A stretch of DNA of 9,159 nucleotides, from positions 1 through 9,159 of the forward strand of contig JAAZFA010000265.1 of NCBI GenBank assembly GCA_012511995.1, read 5' to 3'. Below the pieces are notes generated by a model. That model did no database searches. It was not told where the DNA came from and saw only the letters and a program-made list of their open reading frames with translations. Source of the DNA: Thermoproteota archaeon. GTDB lineage: Archaea > Thermoproteota > Bathyarchaeia > Bathyarchaeales > Bathycorpusculaceae. Below are positions 1-6,135 of the stretch, in pieces. The first letter of the stretch is position 1; each line of letters starts with the position of its first letter. The position numbers and the translations under genes are program-made.

Positions 1-576
1 TTCAAATGTTTGAGTTGTAACACGCTAAATAGCGAACCAAAATTACTTGTTAAATGTGGTGACTGTATATCCGTTGCAGATATAGACGATGAACCGGAAA
101 TCATGCTCTATAAGTATACTCTCAACCCGCAGATGCCTACACATGAACTTAAACGCATAAAGCCTATAGAAAGCGTTACAAAATTCTTCAAAGGATTAGG
201 TTACACTATTGTTGCTCCAGCATTTGTTAGTGGACGGTCAGGAACTCAGCATCTATTTGACATGCTCATATTAGGCCGTGTAGGCTGGGTTGAAACACAA
301 GACGCTGGTACAGTAACATTGCGTAATACCAATGGTAACACAGCAGTTGAAGTGTTGGTCGCAGGCAAACCAATCAACCTTGGTGAGATTACACGAATCT
401 ACGGTAAAATAAGTGACATCGAGACGGATTTCTTGCTCTTTGCAGTTCCAGGTTTAACTGTGAATGCACGTAACTATGCTAAAGCATATGGTATGAAAGT
501 AAGCGAAGGAAAGAGTATAGACGAAGCACTTGAGAATTCAAGAATTCCCAAAATCAATGGTGCCGAGACACCATGA
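1..576 (+). CDS. Zinc-ribbon protein with possible nuclease-like fold, 5'-truncated by window edge
   Basis: The frame is open from the first base, so the gene starts outside the window; a TTG at 10 is internal, because the codons before it supply half of a Cys pair. The visible 191 residues begin with two CxxC pairs (C3/C6 and C19/C22), which look like a zinc ribbon. After an acidic stretch comes a globular region with the motif GRSGTQHLFDML near residues 80-91 and, near the end, ARNYAKAYGMKVSEG. Small-residue/His/Phe-Asp motifs followed by a late A-Y-A helix recall Mrr-like restriction-endonuclease folds. I see no clear E-x-K catalytic pair, so a catalytically dead or purely binding role is more likely. 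The cysteine pattern could also fit the archaeal TackOD1-type metal-binding output domain. Cytoplasmic, with no signal peptide or membrane segment in the visible part. Function is not known to me. Confidence 0.8.
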   Translation, partial: FKCLSCNTLNSEPKLLVKCGDCISVADIDDEPEIMLYKYTLNPQMPTHELKRIKPIESVTKFFKGLGYTIVAPAFVSGRSGTQHLFDMLILGRVGWVETQDAGTVTLRNTNGNTAVEVLVAGKPINLGEITRIYGKISDIETDFLLFAVPGLTVNARNYAKAYGMKVSEGKSIDEALENSRIPKINGAETP

Positions 577-610
577 AGCTAACTGTTTCATTCACCTATC
601 AATACAGCAA

Positions 611-631
611 CCTTTTTTCACCAGGTATATC
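611..631 (+). promoter_or_regulatory. T-tract and possible TATA element before the GT2 gene
   Basis: The 71-bp gap after the zinc-ribbon gene holds a T-run (613-618), a plausible archaeal terminator for that gene. A GTATAT element (625-630) follows, about 20 bp before the TTG start of the glycosyltransferase. If it is a TATA box, transcription would begin at or just inside the start codon, giving a leaderless message or requiring a later start. The spacing is a little short, so read-through from the upstream gene is an alternative. Confidence 0.3.
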
Positions 632-647
632 GGGTTGGTAGGTTGGA

Positions 648-2105
648 TTGCGGCAACTAACATACTTATATGGAGCTCTGATAGTTGTTACGCTGTCACT
701 TGTTTGCCTTCTCATTGGAACGGTGGATATTCTCATAGCAATGGTTTGTGGGTTTGGTGCTAATCTCTACGTTGTTATACTCTATAGGCAAAAGAAAACA
801 ATGTTTGTTGGGAGCCGCTTTGCCCCCTTAATGCTTGTTGCTGTAATGCCTGCGGTAGCTTCGATTGCAATGTTCTTTCTTGGTTACTTAGGTTCTAATT
901 GGGTTGAAGCTACTTATAGGACTGCAACAACTACCGGTTTTAGCATTGCCGTCTTTATCACATCTTACCCAATTATTCCTGCAATCAAATTCAAAGCTAA
1001 AGAGGACAATCGCCTTGATTACAAGACCTCTCCGTTGGTTTCTGTTCTGGTGCCCGCATATAACGAGCAAGGCGTAATATCGCGGACGATAACTAGTTTG
1101 CTAAGTCTCAAGTATGAACGTAAAGAAATTATAATTATCGACGATGGTTCAAGTGACTTAACCCGTTTTGTTGCTCAAGGTTACGCGAAACAAGGTGTTA
1201 GAGTTGTCACTAAACCAAACGGTGGCAAAGCTTCTGCCTTAAACTATGGTTTGCTTTTTGCTAAAGGTGATATAGTAATCACGATAGACGCTGACAGCAT
1301 GGTTACGCGAGATGCCGTGGATAGAATTGTACAGGCTATGGAATCTGATCCTAATAATGTGGCTGTTGCAGGAAACATAAAGGTGCTAAACAGTAATTCC
1401 ATACTTACCAGAATTCAAGAACTTGAATACAGTATGGCTATTAACACTATACGTAGGGCATTTGCCTTATTTGGCGCAGTTATGGTTATTCCTGGCGCTT
1501 TTGGGGCATTCAAAAAGAAGGCTGTTATGGAAGTGGGTGGTTATGATACAGATACCGTTACAGAAGACTTTGACATAACCATTAAACTTCTTAAAACGCG
1601 TGGTGCAGTGAGTTCAAGCTCTACTGCTTATGCATACACGGAGGTTCCATCTAGCTGGAAATCTCTCTACAAGCAACGTGTCAGATGGGGTACTGGTACT
1701 TTCCAGACGCTGCTCAAACACAAAGATATCTTCACTAACAATCGTTATGGGGCCCTCCATAGTTTTGTATTCCCGATCATGTTATTCTCACTTTTTAATC
1801 CATTAGCTAGTTTCATTGCTATGGGTGCAGGAATTATGCTCTCATTGGCTGGTGGTTTTTTACTGTTTGCACGTATGATGTTTATGTTTCTACTGATTCA
1901 ACTCTTTGTTTCGCTTTTAGCATTGACTATAGATAATGAGGATAGAGGTTTAGCTGTTTATTCGCCCTTCTTTGTCTTTATCTATAAACAATTTATAGAC
2001 TTTGTTACGTTGGTTTCGATAATTAAGGCATTGACTGGGAAAGAGAAAAAGTGGCATAAGCTTGAGCGTGCTGGTGGGTTGGACGCAATAAGCGTCGGCC
2101 GCTAA
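648..2105 (+). CDS. Processive family-2 glycosyltransferase (polysaccharide synthase type)
   Basis: A 485-residue membrane GT2 enzyme of the cellulose/hyaluronan/poly-N-acetylglucosamine synthase type. It should transfer sugars from a nucleotide-sugar donor on the cytoplasmic face and export the growing chain. Hydrophobic segments lie near 7-46, 58-81 and 93-113. The GT-A domain begins at SVLVPAYNE (132-140), with nucleotide-binding DDGS at 165-168, metal-binding DAD at 214-216, catalytic-base TED at 305-307 and the acceptor-site QRVRW at 343-347. All hallmark motifs are intact. More membrane segments follow (about 370-425 and 436-460). The start is TTG: a stop at 639-641 precedes it in frame, and the first ATG (residue 32) would remove part of the first hydrophobic segment. 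The product sugar cannot be read from sequence. A GH16-like hydrolase relic faces it 9 bp downstream, which hints at former polysaccharide synthesis and turnover. The family call is secure; the specific polymer is unknown. Confidence 0.92.
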   Translation: MRQLTYLYGALIVVTLSLVCLLIGTVDILIAMVCGFGANLYVVILYRQKKTMFVGSRFAPLMLVAVMPAVASIAMFFLGYLGSNWVEATYRTATTTGFSIAVFITSYPIIPAIKFKAKEDNRLDYKTSPLVSVLVPAYNEQGVISRTITSLLSLKYERKEIIIIDDGSSDLTRFVAQGYAKQGVRVVTKPNGGKASALNYGLLFAKGDIVITIDADSMVTRDAVDRIVQAMESDPNNVAVAGNIKVLNSNSILTRIQELEYSMAINTIRRAFALFGAVMVIPGAFGAFKKKAVMEVGGYDTDTVTEDFDITIKLLKTRGAVSSSSTAYAYTEVPSSWKSLYKQRVRWGTGTFQTLLKHKDIFTNNRYGALHSFVFPIMLFSLFNPLASFIAMGAGIMLSLAGGFLLFARMMFMFLLIQLFVSLLALTIDNEDRGLAVYSPFFVFIYKQFIDFVTLVSIIKALTGKEKKWHKLERAGGLDAISVGR

Positions 2106-2114
2106 CTTTACCTT

Positions 2115-2512
2115 TTATGGTGTGTATTGGAAGCTTTTGACCACGATTTCAACGGGTGTTCCGCTTATGGGCGCCATTCCTTGATATAGCCATAGGCTGA
2201 TGTGGGCTTTTACGCCTGAAGCTGATACTATGTTGTTGCTGGTGTAGGACTGGATTATGTTTTCTTTTAGTTCGTTGCCGATTGGATAATGGCCGCCGAC
2301 GCTTTTGAAGTGAATGCTGTTTGGCCTCCAAGTGACGTAATGGGTGGTGTAATCACCGTAGAGTTGGAAGTTAAATGGTCTCTGATTTCTTCCCTTGGGC
2401 GTGGTTATATTGTGCACCAACCGTTGTTGTAGTTTCCGCCCCATTTGAGACTTCTATGTCAACTTCATATCTGTTGTTTTTTCGTTTTTATCTACAAGTT
2501 GATATGTCATCA
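2115..2512 (-). pseudogene. Frameshifted relic of a GH16-like (beta-jelly-roll) secreted glycoside hydrolase
   Basis: The longest intact piece is a 109-codon frame (2115-2444) whose C-terminal part, from about THYVTWRPNSIHFKS to ISLWLYQG and VEIVVKSFQY, reads like the end of a GH16/concanavalin-like jelly roll. Further upstream on the same strand the expected preceding pieces sit in other frames: WGGNYNNGWCTI (about 2406-2444) in one, and YEVDIEVS (2446-2469) in another. E-V-D-I-E matches the GH16 catalytic E-x-D-x-E motif. Another piece, YQLVDKNEK, ends near 2503 in the remaining frame. The order of pieces is that of one ancestral protein, so at least two frame changes plus a stop have broken it; the N-terminal half and signal peptide are gone. 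Its intact 3' end faces the glycosyltransferase gene. The relic interpretation is well supported; assignment to GH16 rather than another ConA-like family is moderately sure. Confidence 0.7.
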
Positions 2513-2747
2513 CAAACTACGTTTAAGGTATATTATCAAGCGACTGTGTGGTATTTTGTGATAAAGTGACTTATCTTTTGCAAACTTTACTGTCTTTTGG
2601 AGCAGTTGTGGTGTAATTTAAAGTGCGCACTTTTTATCATCTATTGTAAGGTTTTTACTGCATTTAATGAGAAAAGGTGATTAACCACTCAGTACAATTA
2701 GACTCTCAACTTTGCGGCATGGTTATTACACTTTGTTTTAGGGGCGT
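2513..2747. other. Intergenic stretch without a gene
   Basis: Between the hydrolase relic and the S10 promoter I see no believable coding frame. It contains the perfect palindrome at 2620-2633, a GATAA/TTATC inverted repeat with a 6-nt centre at 2560-2575, and a first copy of an AAGGTTTTTA element (2648-2657) that recurs at the S10 promoter (2751-2760). Confidence 0.5.
2620..2633. repeat. Perfect 14-bp palindrome AAAGTGCGCACTTT
   Basis: Every base pairs with its partner across the centre and the symmetry stops at both ends. It is GC-rich in the middle and sits in AT-rich non-coding DNA about 200 bp before S10. The size suits a dimeric helix-turn-helix repressor operator. No cognate regulator lies in the window. 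Confidence 0.45.
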
Positions 2748-2749
2748 CG

Positions 2750-2763
2750 CAAGGTTTTTATGT
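2750..2763 (+). promoter_or_regulatory. Probable promoter (TATA element) of the S10 gene
   Basis: The sequence CAAGGTTTTTATG contains a T-rich TATA-like box of the kind seen before other genes here (for example 7154-7161). It would place the transcription start near 2785 and leave a leader of about 45 nt. The same AAGGTTTTTA core occurs at 2648-2657, which could be a second upstream promoter. Confidence 0.45.
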
Positions 2764-2830
2764 GCCATTTAAGTGTCATAGGTGCACTCAACGTATATTA
2801 AACGGCAAAACAATGGATTGATGGACCAAT

Positions 2831-3139
2831 ATGGTAAGAAAAGCAAGAATACGCCTCACAAGCACCGATTACTCAAAACTAGAAGATGTTTGCGGAGAAC
2901 TCCGAAGCATAGCTCAAAAGACAGGTGTTAAAATGAACGGTCCAGTACCGCTACCAACCAAACGCCTACGTGTTCCAGTCCTTAAAGGTCCATCTGGCGA
3001 AGGTACCGCGTCATGGGATCGATGGGAAATGCGCATTCATAAACGTTTAATCGATATTGATTCTGAAGAACGAGTAATGCGTCGTATTATGCGTATTCGT
3101 GTACCTGAAGAAGTGCATGTAACCATCGAACTTATCTAA
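2831..3139 (+). CDS. rpsJ: 30S ribosomal protein S10 (archaeal uS10)
   Basis: A 102-residue protein with the full length and motifs of archaeal/eukaryotic-type uS10: a basic N-terminus running into [13 protein letters not shown], the loop [22 protein letters not shown] that reaches into the 30S head, [12 protein letters not shown], and a C-terminal strand ending VHVTIELI. It binds 16S rRNA in the small-subunit head near the A and P sites. The ATG at 2831 is the first start after an in-frame stop (2819-2821). No strong Shine-Dalgarno is seen; the leader contains a minimal ATG-GAT-TGA at 2813-2821. In many archaea this gene follows the translation elongation factor 1A gene, but here it stands alone with its own promoter between two broken genes. 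Confidence 0.97.
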   Translation: MVRKARIRLTSTDYSKLEDVCGELRSIAQKTGVKMNGPVPLPTKRLRVPVLKGPSGEGTASWDRWEMRIHKRLIDIDSEERVMRRIMRIRVPEEVHVTIELI

Positions 3140-3140
3140 A

Positions 3141-3205
3141 TCTTTAGCTTTTAATTTTATTTTGGCCTTTTGTGTATGCTTTATTTGTCATTGTTTTACC
3201 TTTAG
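3141..3205 (+). terminator. T-rich termination region after S10
   Basis: Several T-runs (TTTTAATTTTATTTTGG, then CTTTATTTG and GTTTTACC) follow the S10 stop codon without a hairpin. This is the usual archaeal pattern of intrinsic termination at U-tracts. Confidence 0.45.
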
Positions 3206-3217
3206 ATTTTTGAGAGG

Positions 3218-3421
3218 TGAAAATAGTGAAGGAGTGTGTTGTATTGTAGTTGGTCATCATGAGGCTGTAGGTAAAGCTATTGCTGGGTGGGAAGCTCAGG
3301 GATGTCAACTGCAACTTATAATACTACAGGAATAGATGGTTCATTGAATTAGAATTATATAGTAAATCACTATCTGCTTTTGAAAGGAAAAAATGAATAT
3401 ATTCACATACTAAATGATTAA
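3218..3421 (+). pseudogene. Small broken gene (about 68 codons) with two opposite frame changes and a stop
   Basis: A GTG at 3218, after a GAGAGG stretch, opens VKIVKECVV and soon hits a stop. The neighbouring frame carries IVVGHHEAVGKAIAGWEAQGCQL from 3243 to about 3310. The original frame resumes with TYNTTGIDGSLN (3314-3349), a TAG at 3350-3352, then NYIVNHYLLLKGKNEYIHILND to a TAA at 3419-3421. The three segments join into one plausible small soluble protein, and the outer two share a frame, so one small insertion and one small deletion cancel out. I do not recognise the family. The 3' end overlaps the 3' end of the opposing protease gene by 12 bp. It may be a true pseudogene, or an intact gene hit by sequencing errors; the internal TAG favours decay. 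Confidence 0.6.
3377..3395 (-). terminator. T-tract behind the AN1/site-2 protease gene
   Basis: Read on the minus strand, a T6-CC-T3 tract lies 15-33 nt past the stop codon, inside the opposing small relic. It fits an archaeal U-tract terminator. A 12-bp palindrome TGAATATATTCA (3394-3405) lies directly before it. Confidence 0.35.
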
Positions 3422-4234
3422 GTACGTGGTGATAGTGAGGATTAGCGTAGGGATGAATGCTGCTGCCCAGACTTTTTTGTTTATTCTAAAGATTTTATAG
3501 CCATCAAAGATCCCGAATGGTATCAGGTTGAACAGTGCCATAAATGCATTAATGTATGCTAAAAATGCGAACGCAAAGGTAAACTCACTTATAGGTAACG
3601 CAAAGGTCAGAAATAGAAATACGGCTGAATATATCATGTTGCTGATAACGCCGGCTATTGAAATTTTCAGCATGTCTTTAGCGTTTGAGATTTGCCCTCC
3701 GATCATCATTGCACCTGGTGCGATCATTTTAAAGGGTAAAAATACTGAGAGAAAGGTTAGGACTGCCCCCCATGTTGTTAGTCTGAATTCCGCCCATAAT
3801 CCTGCTTTTTGGGCCATTACTTTGTGTGCAATTTCATGTGTTAAAAAAGACACCGTCATGAACACTGCAAAAAATGATATAACCAACCAGTTCCAATTTG
3901 CCATTTGAATTTGGTTTAATGTATATAGATAAATGAATATTGAAACGCCGATGCCTAATACGAGTGCTGTTGCTATACCAAAGTGTTTGAGTTCTTTGGG
4001 GCTCCAAAGAATTTTATGCTTTTTCTTAAAGCTGTCTTGCCCATATACGTAACTATAGCTATAGTTGCCGTAGCCTCGTTGTGTCATTACATGACCTTGG
4101 CGTTCTGCTCGGGCATGGTCTAATCTTGGGCATGCATGGTTCTCTGGTAAGCGGTGTATACTACAGAATCCTCCTCCACAGTAGGGACATCGGAATGGCA
4201 TGTCTACGTTTTGGTTGCATGCTTGGCAGTTCAT
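3410..4234 (-). CDS. AN1-type zinc finger fused to an M50 site-2 protease
   Basis: A 274-residue fusion. Residues 3-35 form a textbook AN1 finger: C3, C6, C16, C19, C24, H27, H33 and C35 with canonical spacing. A Tyr/Gly/Ser-rich linker (about 52-70) leads to the membrane part, with hydrophobic segments near 84-106, 115-132, 156-178, 188-213, 216-240 and 255-273. The zinc-protease motif HEIAH is at 133-137 in a membrane helix, and the third-ligand motif appears as NLIPFGIFDG (236-245, Asp244). These match site-2 proteases, which cut substrates within or near the membrane, often releasing transcription factors or clearing signal-peptide remnants. The AN1 finger is on the same side as the N-terminus, probably cytosolic, and may recruit substrates or partners. 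No PDZ domain is seen. ATG start; divergent from the Yip1-family gene. Family is confident; substrate unknown. Confidence 0.93.
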   Translation of the reverse strand: MNCQACNQNVDMPFRCPYCGGGFCSIHRLPENHACPRLDHARAERQGHVMTQRGYGNYSYSYVYGQDSFKKKHKILWSPKELKHFGIATALVLGIGVSIFIYLYTLNQIQMANWNWLVISFFAVFMTVSFLTHEIAHKVMAQKAGLWAEFRLTTWGAVLTFLSVFLPFKMIAPGAMMIGGQISNAKDMLKISIAGVISNMIYSAVFLFLTFALPISEFTFAFAFLAYINAFMALFNLIPFGIFDGYKIFRINKKVWAAAFIPTLILTITTYLII

Positions 4235-4444
4235 GATTGTAACGCCTTTCCTGACTAATGGATTTGGTATCTTATATTTTTACGCCAACATCAAAGCGTT
4301 TTTGTGAACTACTCCAGATGTTTAGCAGTTTATCTTTGGTGTTTTCTTGGTTGTTTCTTTTTTTTTTGAGTAGTTTCCTTGTTTTAATACTGGTAAACAC
4401 TTAATAACTGCGTTAAATTCTCAGATACCCAAGGAGAATCAAGA
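4235..4444. promoter_or_regulatory. Divergent promoter region between the site-2 protease and Yip1-family genes
   Basis: On the minus strand a TAAAAATATAAG box (4271-4282) would start transcription near 4250, leaving about 16 nt before the protease ATG. On the plus strand ACTTAATAAC (4399-4408) and TTTTAATAC (4382-4390) are candidate TATA boxes for the Yip1-family gene. An interrupted run of about 14 T residues (4358-4371) lies between the two. A clear AAGGAG Shine-Dalgarno (4431-4436), 8 nt before the TTG at 4445, settles the plus-strand start. Confidence 0.5.
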
Positions 4445-5716
4445 TTGTTTCTCAACGATATCGTTCAAGTAATCTATTCACCAAAAAAGGCGTTTAAGAA
4501 AATACTTGCTGAACCCAAATATCTAGGTGTTATTTTGATCTTCATCCTGTTTGTTGGTCTGCAAATAGGCTATGAGTATGCACAATTTAGTAAAGTTCAG
4601 GTAGAAACAACTTCTCCAGCGCCTGGAATGATGCAGGAAAATAATAATGCCACTAACTGGGTAAGTGGCGATAATGTGGTTTTAACTAATAATTTTGATG
4701 ATTATTATAACAACAGTGTTTACGTAGCGTCTTTTTTTGCAAGCTATAGTTTATTTGGTAATAACAGTCTCCAAGTAGAAGCAAACGACACAGACACCGT
4801 TACATTAGCTTTAAGCAACACTTCAAACGTTGACTGCACAGCAAACGGCTTCCAAAACCTGTCTTTAACTATGAAACTTGTAGAACCCCAACATGTGCCC
4901 TCTAATGCTATTTTAACTCTATACTCAATTAATGACAATGACTTCTATACGTATGACTTTACTTCTGCACTTCAAAATGCAAATGCAGTTAACCAATGGG
5001 GTAATCTTACAATTCCTTTAGGACCTGAAGCGGATGGCTGGACAGAAACTGGTATTCCGTCTTGGCAAAATATTACTTCTCTGACACTCCAGCTTACATA
5101 CGCTGACAGCCAAGATATAACCATTCACATTGGTGCGTTGTTTTTCCGCGGTCAATACATCCATTTACTTCAGGATAATTTGTTTGACTTCTTGGGTACA
5201 TTTACTATTGAATTTACAATGCAGTTTCTTGTTACCTGGCTTGTATTGACAGCGATGATTTGGCTTATCCTTAAAGGATTGAAGCGTCCAGTGACTTGGA
5301 AACCAATCTTTGTCGCTGCTGGTTTTGCAATGGTCGTAATGGTTATTCGTGCTTTAGTAAATCTAGTTGTAGCAACTACTCTTTCCCCCATGTACTATCC
5401 ATTTGACGCTGCTTACGGTGTAGTCTACAACATTTTTGGAGCGCTCTCTTATCCTCCAACGGTAGTTTTGCCAGTGGCGGAATCAGCCGCCGCGATTAAT
5501 TCTATAACTACATCGATGACTGTCTTCAATGCTATACTGACGGCTATGTTTATAGTGTCTTATGTGTGGCTAGCGGCTTTAGTTGCTGTTGTAGTTAAGG
5601 AGGCTAAGCCAGAATTCTCAACTTTTAAAGCTATTATAGTGGGTGGTGCCAGTGTTGTTGCGACTATTTTGATTCTGTTGTTACTAGTGGTGTTAAGGGT
5701 AATCGGTTTTATTTAG
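4445..5716 (+). CDS. Yip1-family membrane protein with an extracytoplasmic beta-rich insertion
   Basis: A 423-residue membrane protein. The N-terminus (VIYSPKKAFKKILAEPKY, residues 9-26) is the signature that precedes the first helix in archaeal and bacterial Yip1-domain proteins. Helix one spans about 27-45. Residues 46-245 form a polar, Asn/Ser/Thr-rich region with many N-x-S/T sequons and alternating strands ending in DITIHIGALFFRG (224-236), resembling a carbohydrate-binding-like jelly roll. Helices follow near 251-276, 286-310, 322-345, 355-385 and 396-421. So the Yip1 core is split by a large domain facing outside. The TTG start is supported by AAGGAG 8 nt upstream and by the conserved N-terminal motif. 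Eukaryotic Yip1 proteins act in membrane traffic; the prokaryotic role is unknown. Family call fairly sure; the jelly-roll interpretation is inference. Confidence 0.78.
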   Translation: MFLNDIVQVIYSPKKAFKKILAEPKYLGVILIFILFVGLQIGYEYAQFSKVQVETTSPAPGMMQENNNATNWVSGDNVVLTNNFDDYYNNSVYVASFFASYSLFGNNSLQVEANDTDTVTLALSNTSNVDCTANGFQNLSLTMKLVEPQHVPSNAILTLYSINDNDFYTYDFTSALQNANAVNQWGNLTIPLGPEADGWTETGIPSWQNITSLTLQLTYADSQDITIHIGALFFRGQYIHLLQDNLFDFLGTFTIEFTMQFLVTWLVLTAMIWLILKGLKRPVTWKPIFVAAGFAMVVMVIRALVNLVVATTLSPMYYPFDAAYGVVYNIFGALSYPPTVVLPVAESAAAINSITTSMTVFNAILTAMFIVSYVWLAALVAVVVKEAKPEFSTFKAIIVGGASVVATILILLLLVVLRVIGFI

Positions 5717-5717
5717 G

Positions 5718-5746
5718 TCCTCTTTTTTTCTTTTTCACTCTTTTTT
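5718..5746 (+). terminator. Pyrimidine-rich terminator after the Yip1-family gene
   Basis: Directly after the TAG stop come T7, T5 and T6 runs broken by single C-containing spacers. There is no stem-loop. This is a strong archaeal U-tract terminator and separates this gene from the SSB gene. Confidence 0.6.
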
Positions 5747-5764
5747 CGTATAGTAAGTAGGTAA

Positions 5765-5774
5765 GATTTATATC
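5765..5774 (+). promoter_or_regulatory. TATA box of the OB-fold SSB gene
   Basis: GATTTATATC is the best-formed TATA box in the window. With usual archaeal spacing the transcript starts near 5796, giving a leader of about 24 nt that includes a weak AAGTGAAG Shine-Dalgarno-like segment before the TTG start. Confidence 0.6.
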
Positions 5775-5819
5775 GTTGAAAGAGAAAAAGCGTTAGCGAG
5801 AGCTTAGAAGTGAAGTAAA

Positions 5820-6113
5820 TTGGTTGATATTAAAGACCTTCAAGATGGAATGAAGCGGGTTAGCGTTGAAGCTAAAGTCGTTGAGAAAGGCGACGTCCGT
5901 GAAGTTAAATCGCGATATAAGGATGAGACTTATCGAATTGTTGATGCTGTCGTAGCCGATGAAACAGGTAGCATAAAGTTGACTCTGTGGAATGAACAGA
6001 TTGAACAAGTGAATGTTGGAGATAACCTTAAAATTGAGAATGGTTACGTTACCAGTTTTAAGGGTGAAAACCAACTTAACGTTGGCAAATTCGGCAAACT
6101 TTCTGTATCTTAA
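5820..6113 (+). CDS. Single-OB-fold ssDNA-binding protein (Sulfolobus SSB-like)
   Basis: A 97-residue protein that is essentially one OB fold. It resembles the DNA-binding domain of the crenarchaeal SSB: the N-terminal IKDLQDGMKRVSVEAKVVEK, then VVADETGSIKLTLWNEQ and NVGDNLKIENGYVTSFKGE follow the same order and spacing. The aromatic residues that stack on DNA bases are present at W57, Y76 (Trp in the Sulfolobus protein) and F80. It lacks the glycine/arginine-rich, acidic C-terminal tail used for protein partners, so it is a minimal form. Likely role: protecting single-stranded DNA in replication or repair; RNA binding is possible. The TTG start keeps the first conserved OB strand, which the internal ATG (residue 11) would lose. 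It has its own promoter and converges with the downstream protease gene. Confidence 0.88.
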   Translation: MVDIKDLQDGMKRVSVEAKVVEKGDVREVKSRYKDETYRIVDAVVADETGSIKLTLWNEQIEQVNVGDNLKIENGYVTSFKGENQLNVGKFGKLSVS

Positions 6114-6135
6114 CTTTTCCTTTATTTTAGTTGTT
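6114..6135. terminator. Short convergent spacer with T/A tracts
   Basis: Only 13 bp separate the SSB stop codon from the stop of the opposing metalloprotease. The plus strand reads CTTTTCCTTTATTTTAG and continues into T6 within the opposing gene's end, enough for a U-tract terminator of the SSB transcript. Confidence 0.35.

Noticed and set aside
530..763. 77-codon plus-strand open frame bridging the zinc-ribbon and GT2 genes
   Set aside because: It overlaps two better-supported genes in other frames and shows no domain pattern.
2677..2772. GTG-started 31-codon frame preceded by AGGTGA-like bases, upstream of S10
   Set aside because: The apparent Shine-Dalgarno overlaps the start codon itself, the composition is not protein-like, and it runs through the S10 promoter.
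3528..3908. 126-codon plus-strand open frame inside the site-2 protease gene
   Set aside because: It is antisense to a gene with intact catalytic motifs and has no promoter or family features of its own.
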